8,517 bases of DNA from Syntrophobacterales bacterium (GTDB lineage: Bacteria > Desulfobacterota > Syntrophobacteria > BM002): positions 1-8,517 of the forward strand of contig JAUWKY010000073.1 in NCBI GenBank assembly GCA_030613915.1, given 5' to 3'. The position numbers were made by a program, and so were the translations under genes. The first letter of the stretch is position 1; the number at the start of each line of letters is the position of its first letter. Of the stretch, positions 1-5,648 are shown piece after piece. The notes below the pieces were generated by a model, which made no database searches, had not been told where the DNA came from, and saw nothing but the letters and a program-made list of their open reading frames with translations.

Positions 1-2
1 TG

Positions 3-2027
3 ACCAAACAGGGAGTGGAGGTGGATTACTGCGACAGCTGCGGCGGCATTTGGTTGGATAAAGGGGAGATTTTTCATTTTACAAAACGACGGAAAGAGTT
101 GGTAAATGCTCTCAAGAGTGCCATGCAGCAAGCCCGACCAACCTCCCGCCAATGCCCCAAAACCGGCGAAGCCCTGCAAGAACTTCCCCTGTTTGATGGC
201 ACCTTGGTCATCGACTACTGCCCGGCTAGCGGGGGAATGTGGTTCGATAAGGGCGAGCTCAAGAAGGTGCTCACCGTGGACCCTAGGAAGCTTGCTATTA
301 AGATAGAGCCCTGGATAGGTGAGGATGACGCCAGCACTGCTGAGCCTACTGAAACTGATCCACAGATCCTGGCTACCCAACCGAGCCCGCTGCCAAATCT
401 TGGTCTCCGGGCCACTATGACAGTGGTGTCCCTTTACGCTCTTCTCACTCTCGTTCTCGTACTTTGCGTGGAATTCGCCAAACTGCCTCCTTCCTGGGCT
501 CTGCTCATCGGTGTGGCCATTGCGCTTGTGCAGTTTCTCCTGGGACCATGGTTGATGGACTTGTCACTGAACTGGTTTTACAAAATGCAGTGGGTCCCGT
601 TTCACCGACTCCCCGTACATTTGCATAGATTTGTGCAACAGGTCTGTAAAGAGAAAAACATGGACATCCCAAGATTTGGCATTATCGATGACGGTGGACC
701 CAACGCTTTTACCTACGGTCATACACCTAATAATGCCCGCATAGTTATTACCAGGGGGCTCTTTGATCTCCTCGATGAATCCGAAGTGCAAGCGGTTGTG
801 GCCCATGAAGTTGGCCATGCGAAGAATTGGGACATGTTCCTGATGACTGTGGTTCAGCTGGTGCCTCTCATTCTTTACTACGTTTATCGCACACTCATGC
901 AACTGAAATCGGGCTCCAGCAGTAATCAGAAAGGTTCGGGTCACGTCGCTCTCCTGGCCATCGGAACTTATGTGCTTTACATCATCTGTGAATACATTGT
1001 GCTGTGGTTTTCCCGCACCAGGGAGTACTATGCGGACCGCTTCGCGGGTGAGGTCACCAGGGCGCCCAACAGCCTGGCCTCGGCACTGGTCAAGATCGCT
1101 TACGGCTTGGCTGGTCAGGAAAGTGGAAAAAAGGAAAAAGCAACACAACGTTCACCCAAGCTGGACGCTGTGGGTGCCATGGGCATATTCGACACGGGCA
1201 TGGCAAGTTCTTTCGCTCTCTCGGCATATGCTGCAGACAGGTCTTCAGCCACGGTAACAGACCTGGGACAACGATCGAACATATTGGGAGCCATGAAGTG
1301 GGATTTATGGAACCCCTGGGCCAAATACTTTGAACTTCATTCCACCCACCCGCTGGTGGCAAACAGAATGAATTACCTTGGCAACCAGGCCCAGGCGATG
1401 GGACAGGAACCTTTCATTCGGTTCTCTCTTCGAAAACCAGAAAGCTACTGGGACGAGTTTTTCGTGGACATCATGATCATGTTCTTGCCGTTCGTAGCCC
1501 TTGCAGGGCTGGCAGGGGCTGCATTTTTCGCTCAAATTGATTGGCTGTACGGGGTGGCCTTTGCGGTGACAGGTTTTTTGATGCTTTTCAAAATGGGCTT
1601 TTCTTATCCAGCAGAAGTCTTTCCTGAGATGTCGGTATCAAGCCTGTTAAAGAAAGTGAAGGTGTCAGGAGTGCGGGGAGTTCCTTGCAGACTGAAAGGG
1701 AAAGTGGTTGGGAAAGGAGTTGCCGGCCTTATCTGGTCCGAAGACTTTGTGCTGCAGGATGAGACCGGGATTATATTTCTAGATTACAGGCAACCTCTCC
1801 GTATCTGGGAGTTCTTTTTCGGATTGATGCGCGCCCAGGACCTACAGGACGCCGAGGTGGAAATAAAGGGCTGGTACAGACGCTCTCCAATGCCCTACAT
1901 CGAATTAAAAACACTCCGAACCGAGCGTAAGTCCAGGGAGTGCTACGTCTATACCATCAAGACCCTCACGGCTTATCTCATGCTTCTTGGCGGCGTTGCC
2001 GCAACAATCATACTTTTATTCACTTGA
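3..2027 (+). CDS. zf-TFIIB / M48-family membrane zinc metalloprotease fusion (5' partial)
   Basis: A multi-pass membrane protease of the M48 (HtpX/Ste24-like) family, presumably cleaving membrane or misfolded envelope proteins. The reading frame is open to the window edge. A GTG at 15 is possible, but the visible N-terminus is the second half of a zinc ribbon (CDSCGG then IWLDKGE), so the first Cys pair and true start probably lie upstream. Numbering from the GTG: first ribbon half 6-19; a second ribbon at 47-82 that keeps only one Cys per pair (CPKT, CPAS); transmembrane segments near 133-153 and 159-181; zinc site HEVGH at 264-268 with the probable third ligand E337 in EYYAD; the family motif STHP at 443-446; hydrophobic segments 484-527; a beta-rich, possibly OB-like soluble region about 548-635; and a final transmembrane segment 645-669. 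It converges with the operon on the other strand. The M48 assignment is firm; the substrate is unknown. Confidence 0.9.
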   Translation, partial: TKQGVEVDYCDSCGGIWLDKGEIFHFTKRRKELVNALKSAMQQARPTSRQCPKTGEALQELPLFDGTLVIDYCPASGGMWFDKGELKKVLTVDPRKLAIKIEPWIGEDDASTAEPTETDPQILATQPSPLPNLGLRATMTVVSLYALLTLVLVLCVEFAKLPPSWALLIGVAIALVQFLLGPWLMDLSLNWFYKMQWVPFHRLPVHLHRFVQQVCKEKNMDIPRFGIIDDGGPNAFTYGHTPNNARIVITRGLFDLLDESEVQAVVAHEVGHAKNWDMFLMTVVQLVPLILYYVYRTLMQLKSGSSSNQKGSGHVALLAIGTYVLYIICEYIVLWFSRTREYYADRFAGEVTRAPNSLASALVKIAYGLAGQESGKKEKATQRSPKLDAVGAMGIFDTGMASSFALSAYAADRSSATVTDLGQRSNILGAMKWDLWNPWAKYFELHSTHPLVANRMNYLGNQAQAMGQEPFIRFSLRKPESYWDEFFVDIMIMFLPFVALAGLAGAAFFAQIDWLYGVAFAVTGFLMLFKMGFSYPAEVFPEMSVSSLLKKVKVSGVRGVPCRLKGKVVGKGVAGLIWSEDFVLQDETGIIFLDYRQPLRIWEFFFGLMRAQDLQDAEVEIKGWYRRSPMPYIELKTLRTERKSRECYVYTIKTLTAYLMLLGGVAATIILLFT

Positions 2028-2160
2028 ATTTGTCTTATCCGCACAAGACGCGAAGGCCGCTAATCTCTCACAGAGATCACAAAGTTCTCAGAGAGCTCAA
2101 ACATACCAAGATGAATTGGGCCATTTGTCAAGTCATGTAAGGATCGCTTAAAGTCTTGAA

Positions 2161-2215
2161 GGGGAGATCTTGACGGTTAGAATAAGCTCGCTTATTCTGC
2201 CCATCAAGTCTCCCC
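2161..2215. repeat. Long hairpin (about 25-bp arms)
   Basis: The left arm 2161-2186 runs GGGGAGATCTTGACGG to AGAATAAG, and the right arm 2191-2215 is its complement apart from one bulged base and about three mismatches. The loop is CTCG. It is the largest stem of the convergent intergenic element and comes 133 bp after the protease stop codon. A following T-run is absent, so it is not a canonical intrinsic terminator, though a stem this long may still block polymerase or an exonuclease. Confidence 0.6.
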
Positions 2216-2221
2216 CTCTGC

Positions 2222-2241
2222 CCCGATAAAGCTTTATCGGG
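2222..2241. repeat. Perfect 20-bp palindrome
   Basis: CCCGATAAAGCTTTATCGGG is self-complementary over all 20 bases. A second, GC-rich stem follows at 2244-2261 (CTCCCGC, loop AGCC, GCGGGAG). Both sit inside the larger element closed at 2141 and 2275. Confidence 0.6.
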
Positions 2242-2316
2242 ACCTCCCGCAGCCGCGGGAGTTATTAAGCGATCCCGCTATATCCTCTAACGCTTTTTCT
2301 CTGAGCCCTCTGAGGA

Positions 2317-2343
2317 CTCGAGAGCCCGTAGGGCTCGGGCGAG
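2317..2343. terminator. Possible bidirectional terminator hairpin between convergent genes
   Basis: GAGCCC (2322-2327) pairs with GGGCTC (2331-2336) across a 3-nt loop. An outer CTCG (2317-2320) pairs with CGAG (2340-2343) across an internal loop. The hairpin lies about 20 bp past the stop of the leftward membrane-protein gene and is also downstream of the protease. No T-run of useful length follows on either strand, so intrinsic termination is only a possibility. Confidence 0.3.
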
Positions 2344-2361
2344 AGATACATATTACCTCCA

Positions 2362-2919
2362 TCACCGAAGTCCGGTGAACAGGATTCTTTCAGCCTGACT
2401 TCTGGCCAGGTCGAAAGGATCCAGTTCCACCTTTTCTTCTACCCCTTCACCGAGATCCCTGAAAAAGACAAAATAGAGAGATTGGACCAGAAAGAACATC
2501 CACACCGCCAAACCCCAAGTCACTGCGGAGTGAGGGGTGAAAAATGCTACCAGGGCCCCACCACCCAGGCAAAGTGCAAACTCGGCGCCAAGTGTCTTCA
2601 GCAACCCTCCCTGGAAACAGATGCCGCTCCGCACCCAGCTGAGCACTCCCAGCGCCAGGAATAAAAACGCAGCATTTGTATCTCCCCAGAACACCAGGAG
2701 AAGAAGCAGGAGAAGCGGGAAGAGAATGGATAACAAGCTTGCCCTTCCCCACTTGGTCAGGATAACCAGGTATCCGGCGAGAGTAAGCCAGATGGCTAAC
2801 CTGAAAGCGGTGGACCAGTAAACAAAGGAGCTTATTACCATGACTGTGGGGACAAAAGAGATCCCACACAAAAGCCCGTACAGAATGGTTGTGAGCATCG
2901 GTCGTCTGGTGATCTTCAT
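2362..2919 (-). CDS. Small polytopic membrane protein, last gene of the VWA-pspA-like operon
   Basis: A 185-residue protein of unknown function and no family I recognise. It is strongly hydrophobic, with likely transmembrane segments near residues 10-35, 37-56, 61-78, 82-97, 107-128 and 133-153. A charged, acidic tail (154-185, beginning FRDLGEGVEEKVELDPFD) is probably cytoplasmic. The ATG overlaps the stop of the pspA-like gene as ATGA, and a strong AAAGGAGGTG ribosome site lies just upstream of the start, inside the preceding gene. Together these indicate translational coupling. By position it is a candidate inner-membrane partner of the PspA-like protein, in the place where other Psp systems carry PspB/PspC-type membrane proteins. 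I see no PspC-like motif, so this is a positional analogy only. Confidence 0.82.
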   Translation of the reverse strand: MKITRRPMLTTILYGLLCGISFVPTVMVISSFVYWSTAFRLAIWLTLAGYLVILTKWGRASLLSILFPLLLLLLLVFWGDTNAAFLFLALGVLSWVRSGICFQGGLLKTLGAEFALCLGGGALVAFFTPHSAVTWGLAVWMFFLVQSLYFVFFRDLGEGVEEKVELDPFDLARSQAERILFTGLR

Positions 2920-3476
2920 TTCTCAGCACCTCCTTTGGCAGCTTCCTTGCGCTTGAGCAACTCGAGTTCCACCTCCTCCTCAGTCGGTTCCCTGGAGGCA
3001 GCGGCCGGTGCGGTGGTTGAAATAGTTTTTTCCCACTGCTCCCGCTCCGCCTGATGGGAATACTCTCTTGCCCTGAGCTGAAGTTGCTCATACTGAAGCC
3101 TCTGCTCCTCCACTTGTTCGTGAAATTCCCTTATCTCCCGGCCGAGGTTTTGAATGTGACGACTGAGCTCCTCCCGGTGATAAGCGAACGGCTTTATCTT
3201 CTTGATCAGCAAGCGAGCTATATCATCTTTGTCCTTTTCAATTGCTGCCCCGATATCCTGGTCCAACTTTTCGCACTCCTCTGCATACCTCTCATAGTCC
3301 TGCTGTGCCCTGTCCCTGGACACCACCATCTGCCTCAGTGTCGCCTGTTTACGGCCCAACTCTTCCTCCATGTCCCGCATGTATTGTTTGAGAAGGAGGC
3401 CCTTGTCTTCCAGTTGGTCCATGACACCATGGATATCCGCCTTGCATAGCCTCGTGAATCTAGTCATGATTCCCAT
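2916..3476 (-). CDS. PspA/IM30-family (phage-shock-protein-A-like) coiled-coil protein
   Basis: A 186-residue, highly charged helical protein. The N-terminus MGIMTRFTRLCKADIHGVMD matches the amphipathic membrane-binding helix of PspA. It is followed by the family-typical LEDKGLLLKQYMRDMEEEL (22-40) and a long heptad-rich coiled coil to about residue 150, then an Ala/Pro linker (155-163) and an acidic-basic tail. PspA/Vipp1 proteins form ESCRT-III-like oligomers that stabilise damaged inner membrane. At 186 residues it is shorter than E. coli PspA (about 222). The start at 3476 is chosen because it restores the MGI N-terminus and has AGGAGG at 3483-3488 with a 6-nt spacer; an upstream ATG at 3518 would add 14 residues translated from repeat DNA. 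It lies 123 bp after the VWA gene and overlaps the next gene by 4 bp. It should not be called pspA itself without phylogeny. Confidence 0.85.
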   Translation of the reverse strand: MGIMTRFTRLCKADIHGVMDQLEDKGLLLKQYMRDMEEELGRKQATLRQMVVSRDRAQQDYERYAEECEKLDQDIGAAIEKDKDDIARLLIKKIKPFAYHREELSRHIQNLGREIREFHEQVEEQRLQYEQLQLRAREYSHQAEREQWEKTISTTAPAAASREPTEEEVELELLKRKEAAKGGAEK

Positions 3477-3482
3477 TGTTTT

Positions 3483-3488
3483 CCTCCT
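3483..3488 (-). promoter_or_regulatory. Shine-Dalgarno site that fixes the pspA-like start
   Basis: CCTCCT on the given strand reads AGGAGG on the coding strand, 6 nt before the ATG at 3476. It selects this start over the in-frame ATG at 3518, which lies within the adjacent heptamer repeat and has no comparable site. Confidence 0.8.
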
Positions 3489-3492
3489 ATTT

Positions 3493-3541
3493 CGCAGAGC
3501 GCAAAGCGCATGGCGCAAAGCGTCGACGCCATGTGCTCTGC
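3493..3541. repeat. Seven-unit heptamer repeat with palindromic ends, in the VWA-pspA intergenic gap
   Basis: Read in 7-bp steps from 3493 the sequence gives CGCAGAG, CGCAAAG, CGCATGG, CGCAAAG and three diverged units. It also folds: GCAGAGC (3494-3500) pairs with GCTCTGC (3535-3541), and ATGGCG (3510-3515) pairs with CGCCAT (3527-3532). It lies inside the operon, 5 bp upstream of the pspA-like ribosome site, so the transcript would carry a hairpin just before that gene. This could tune mRNA stability or relative expression. The rest of the 123-bp gap (3542-3599) shows no clear promoter. Confidence 0.55.
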
Positions 3542-3599
3542 AAGTATGTCTCTGCGTACCATTCTCATCATCCTATAACCTATTGTTGCTTACTCTTTA

Positions 3600-5024
3600 C
3601 TACCTTTTGCTTCGGCTTCCACTGTAGCCTTCGTATTGAAGGGCCTTGGAGTTTCTCTTCTGTTTGAGCTCGACCTCTTGTGGAGCTCCCTGGAAGGTGT
3701 CCTCTACCATGTCCCGGAGACCCCCGAGATCTTTATCCAGACTGGTTGCCACCTTAGGAGAAGCAACCACAGCATTCACCGACTGCTGCGCCCGGTAATA
3801 TTCTTCGATACGTCTCAGGGCTTCCTTCTTGCTCCCCTTCTTGATATCGCTGGCAACTTCCTCTCTGAGCCTGTTGATGTCTTCTTTTACTACCTTTTCC
3901 TCCCACTCGCTCTTGTCAATAGAGCTGTAGACTTCCTGCCGGTCCTTGACACAGGCAATCTGAAAAGCGTCATCCAGGTTCACCGTGTAGGAGCTGTCCT
4001 TGTACCGGTAGTGGGCATTGATCCCTTTGATTGCAAATGTCTGCTCTCTGTGGGTGGGTACTCTCAGGGTGAGAAAGATTTTCTTGCTCTGGCCGGAGAG
4101 TAAATTGCCCGGATGAACGATTGCATGATTACCCTTTACCTGGATGGGATAGCCGGAACCATCTACAACTGAGAGGCCATTGGTCAGCGGTATACGTACC
4201 TCCACCGAGGTCGCCACTGCGGTTCTGGTATTGTTGAACTCCTTTTGAAACACCTCAGCAAAAAGGTTGGGATTTTCCAGATAGTAATAGTTGCCGGCTC
4301 CCCGGTCGGCGATCCTCGTCATCAAGTGCTCATTGAAATCGGAGCCTACCCCTACTGTGCTTACAGCAAACGCCTTCTCCATCGAGATGGCGGCCATATT
4401 TCCCAGTGAAGTCGGGTCGGTGATCCCCTTGTTGGCGAGCCCGTCGGAAATGAGAATAACCTTGCGAGTGTTGCCATTGATTCGGGATGAGAGCAGAACC
4501 TCGATTCCTTCCTGGAGGCCGGCGCCGAGATTGGTCCCTCCACCCGCGGCTATACTCCTTATAATTGTTTCCAGTCGCTGGCGGTTGGCAGGTGTAATTT
4601 TGATCAGGCCCGAGCGTCTTTGGACACCATCAGAGTAAGTTACCAGCCCGAACCGGTCAGCTGCTGATAAACTGGAGAGAAGACTCAGTGCCGCCCGCTT
4701 GGCATCACCGATCTTCTTGCCGTTCATGGAACCACTGCGATCCAACACGATCACCATATCAACGTGGTTCGCATCTCCTCGATCCAGGTCAAAAACCTCG
4801 TCAGCGGTCAGGGTCAGCGCCAGGGCCGCCATACCATCGCTTCCAAAGAGGACCTTGTCCTGGGTGAGGTTGCCGGAAAGTGTAACCACGCCGTTTTTTC
4901 CCGAAATAACGGGTGGCGACCATAACCTGAAAGGACCACTTTTGCTCGCATACACTATTGCGGTGCAGGTGATGGTCAACAAACATCCTACGAGTAGTAA
5001 CGATTTGATTCTGTTTTTCTTCAT
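3600..5024 (-). CDS. Exported von Willebrand factor type A (VWA) domain protein
   Basis: A 474-residue protein with a basic N-terminus (MKKNRIK) and hydrophobic core typical of a signal peptide, probably cut after VYA at residue 26. LVGC at 11-14 resembles a lipobox, but the hydrophobic stretch before it is very short. A beta-strand region (about 30-85) precedes a VWA domain (about 87-260) with an intact metal-ion-dependent adhesion site: D95, S97 and S99 in DRSGSM, T164 in GGGTNLG and D194 in ISDGLANKG. A beta-rich segment (268-358) and a charged helical segment (370-446) follow. VWA domains with an intact site bind protein ligands through a divalent cation. This resembles the bacterial group often called Ca-activated chloride-channel homologues, a name that does not imply channel activity. 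The ATG has AAGGAG 7 nt upstream. It is the first gene of the leftward operon, divergent from the two-component system, and probably acts in the periplasm. The ligand is unknown. Confidence 0.9.
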   Translation of the reverse strand: MKKNRIKSLLLVGCLLTITCTAIVYASKSGPFRLWSPPVISGKNGVVTLSGNLTQDKVLFGSDGMAALALTLTADEVFDLDRGDANHVDMVIVLDRSGSMNGKKIGDAKRAALSLLSSLSAADRFGLVTYSDGVQRRSGLIKITPANRQRLETIIRSIAAGGGTNLGAGLQEGIEVLLSSRINGNTRKVILISDGLANKGITDPTSLGNMAAISMEKAFAVSTVGVGSDFNEHLMTRIADRGAGNYYYLENPNLFAEVFQKEFNNTRTAVATSVEVRIPLTNGLSVVDGSGYPIQVKGNHAIVHPGNLLSGQSKKIFLTLRVPTHREQTFAIKGINAHYRYKDSSYTVNLDDAFQIACVKDRQEVYSSIDKSEWEEKVVKEDINRLREEVASDIKKGSKKEALRRIEEYYRAQQSVNAVVASPKVATSLDKDLGGLRDMVEDTFQGAPQEVELKQKRNSKALQYEGYSGSRSKR

Positions 5025-5056
5025 GGTTTTACTCCTTTTTGTTGCAGTACTGGTTT

Positions 5057-5250
5057 AGCCCGGATGTTTCATGAATGATCTACTGCGACCGAGGATATGA
5101 GCGTCCTTCCGGGCGTCCTCTGGTGCCGGACCTTGCGGCGTACCGTCTAGGTACGCCTCAGGTCCAATCCCGCGGTACCGCGGGACGGTTGCCCGGTGGC
5201 ACACCCATCTCTACCGGTCTCGCTACGGCAATTCATGAAACATCCGGGCT
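5057..5250. mobile_element. 194-bp MITE-like element with perfect 20-bp terminal inverted repeats
   Basis: AGCCCGGATGTTTCATGAAT at 5057-5076 is repeated exactly, inverted, at 5231-5250. The inside is also palindrome-rich: GGCGTACC (5137-5144) and GGTACGCC (5150-5157) form a stem extended by GGACC/GGTCC (5128-5132 and 5161-5165), and 5168-5185 is a perfect 18-bp palindrome centred on GGTACC. The arms beyond the terminal repeats are weakly complementary too. No transposase is encoded, and no target-site duplication is evident. The 79-codon open frame across it looks spurious. Size and structure suggest a non-autonomous MITE or large REP-type repeat. It begins only 32 bp upstream of the VWA start codon, so promoters for that operon must lie inside or beyond it. 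Confidence 0.65.
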
Positions 5251-5375
5251 GGTGTCTCTTAGTTCCCATGGTAGCGGAAAGAAATTGAAACACAATTCAA
5301 AGAAGTGCAAATAATCACTACGTTTTTTTTACATAACTTTTACTTGCAATCTGGAACGGTTCTTGTATTCAATGA
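5251..5375. promoter_or_regulatory. AT-rich presumptive promoter region of the two divergent operons
   Basis: This unique, AT-rich segment lies between the inverted-repeat element and the heptamer tract and is the only ordinary-looking upstream DNA shared by the divergent operons. It contains a T8 run (5323-5330) and a small inverted repeat, TTGAA (5285-5289) with TTCAA (5296-5300), that could be an operator. No convincing leftward promoter was found by eye, and assignment as a promoter region is positional. Confidence 0.35.
5344..5371 (+). promoter_or_regulatory. Candidate promoter for the two-component operon (sigma-70-like, overlapping a sigma-54-like match)
   Basis: TTGCAA (5344-5349), a 16-nt spacer and TATTCA (5366-5371) give a weak sigma-70 match. 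The overlapping TGGAACG (5352-5358), GTTC and TTGTA (5363-5367) has the exact spacing of a sigma-54 promoter (TGGCACG-N4-TTGCW) but carries T instead of the nearly invariant C at -12. Either would place transcription just before the heptamer tract and leave a leader of about 270 nt. Confidence 0.25.
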
Positions 5376-5557
5376 GCAGAGCGCAGAGGGCAGAGGGCAT
5401 AGGGTATGGAGCATGGAGTAAGGAGCCAGGAGTCAGAATCCAGAATTGAGGTTTCAGGTTTCAGTGTTCAGGTTTCAGCTTTTGTGTTTCTTTCCCCTGA
5501 CACCTGACACCCGACACCTGAAACCCTGAGATTTGGTGCTTGGGATTTGCGATTTCG
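5376..5557. repeat. Degenerate heptamer tract, 26 units in continuous 7-bp phase
   Basis: Counting in 7-bp steps from 5376, units drift gradually: GCAGAGC, GCAGAGG twice, GCATAGG, GTATGGA, then GCCAGGA, TTCAGGT-type units, ACCTGAC-type units and finally GATTTGG, GATTTGC and GATTTCG. The phase holds for 182 bp although early and late units share almost nothing; only a short T-rich patch at 5481-5494 breaks the resemblance. This recalls heptanucleotide tandem repeats (STRR) of cyanobacteria in period only. It lies in the probable leader of the response-regulator mRNA, and no peptide of note is encoded. Confidence 0.7.
5450..5525. repeat. Hairpin made from opposed heptamer runs
   Basis: The left arm 5450-5478 (TTCAGGT-type units) and the right arm 5497-5525 (CCTGACA/CCTGAAA-type units) are complementary at 23 of 29 positions around an 18-nt loop rich in T. 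In the leader of the response-regulator transcript this would form a long stem. No adjacent T-run makes it a canonical terminator. Confidence 0.5.
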
Positions 5558-5566
5558 AAATGTTTG

Positions 5567-5613
5567 ACGATTTGACTAATCAACTAATTTTCTAATTCTC
5601 TAATTTCCTAATC
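5567..5613 (+). repeat. Left copy of a perfect 47-bp inverted repeat (octamer-based)
   Basis: This segment is the exact reverse complement of 8321-8367. It contains five CTAAT-centred units at 8-bp spacing (for example AACTAATT, TTCTAATT, CTCTAATT) after ACGATTTGAC. It ends 35 bp before the response-regulator start codon. Confidence 0.85.
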
Positions 5614-5648
5614 TTCAAATAACTACTGGATGAGGGGAATAGGACCCG

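Larger units (their letters stand above)
2141..2275. repeat. Multi-branched palindromic element (closing stem with three internal hairpins)
   Basis: A perfect 11-bp inverted repeat, GGATCGCTTAA at 2141-2151 and TTAAGCGATCC at 2265-2275, closes a loop containing three more inverted repeats. These are a long hairpin with about 25-nt arms (2161-2186 and 2191-2215, loop CTCG, one bulge and a few mismatches), a perfect 20-bp palindrome at 2222-2241 and a 7-bp stem at 2244-2250/2255-2261. As RNA or extruded DNA it would form a cloverleaf-like junction. It lies between convergent genes, so it could act as a transcription barrier for both. It has no U-tract, no recognisable RNA-family motif and no coding potential. 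It resembles REP/BIME- or MITE-type dispersed elements, but a single copy cannot prove that. Confidence 0.65.
2073..2319. repeat. Imperfect outer inverted repeat around the convergent intergenic element
   Basis: The segment 2073-2094, reverse-complemented, matches 2298-2319 at 16 of 22 positions, including the uninterrupted core TCTCTGAG. The two arms enclose the palindromic cluster at 2141-2275, so the intergenic region between the protease and the membrane-protein gene is roughly symmetric about its centre. The match is seen directly. Whether it is one ancestral element or two similar short repeats inserted in opposite orientations cannot be decided from one copy. Confidence 0.45.

Noticed and set aside
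564..1148. 194-codon open frame on the minus strand
   Set aside because: It lies wholly inside the protease gene in antisense; the protease frame carries clear M48 motifs and the antisense product shows no recognisable domain.
2447..3091. 214-codon minus-strand frame spanning the membrane-protein and pspA-like genes
   Set aside because: It is out of frame with two well-supported genes that have strong ribosome sites and a 4-bp overlap; its translation is low-complexity with no family features.
3054..3449. 131-codon plus-strand frame opposite the pspA-like gene
   Set aside because: Its hydrophobic translation is the expected antisense of a charged coiled coil, and there is no ribosome site or conserved motif.
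3477..3518. Upstream ATG extending the pspA-like protein by 14 residues
   Set aside because: The extra residues come from the heptamer repeat and the ribosome site itself; the ATG at 3476 gives the conserved MGI start with ideal spacing.
3600..5024. Chloride channel activity for the VWA protein
   Set aside because: The calcium-activated chloride-channel label in this group is a similarity name; apart from the signal peptide the sequence has no channel-like transmembrane segments.
5057..5250. Complete insertion sequence
   Set aside because: At 194 bp it is too short to encode a transposase, and no target duplication could be identified at its edges.
5075..5314. 79-codon plus-strand frame
   Set aside because: It runs across the 194-bp palindromic element and its end; the composition follows the inverted repeats rather than a protein.
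5376..5557. CRISPR array
   Set aside because: Units are 7 bp and contiguous with no spacers, and no cas genes are present.
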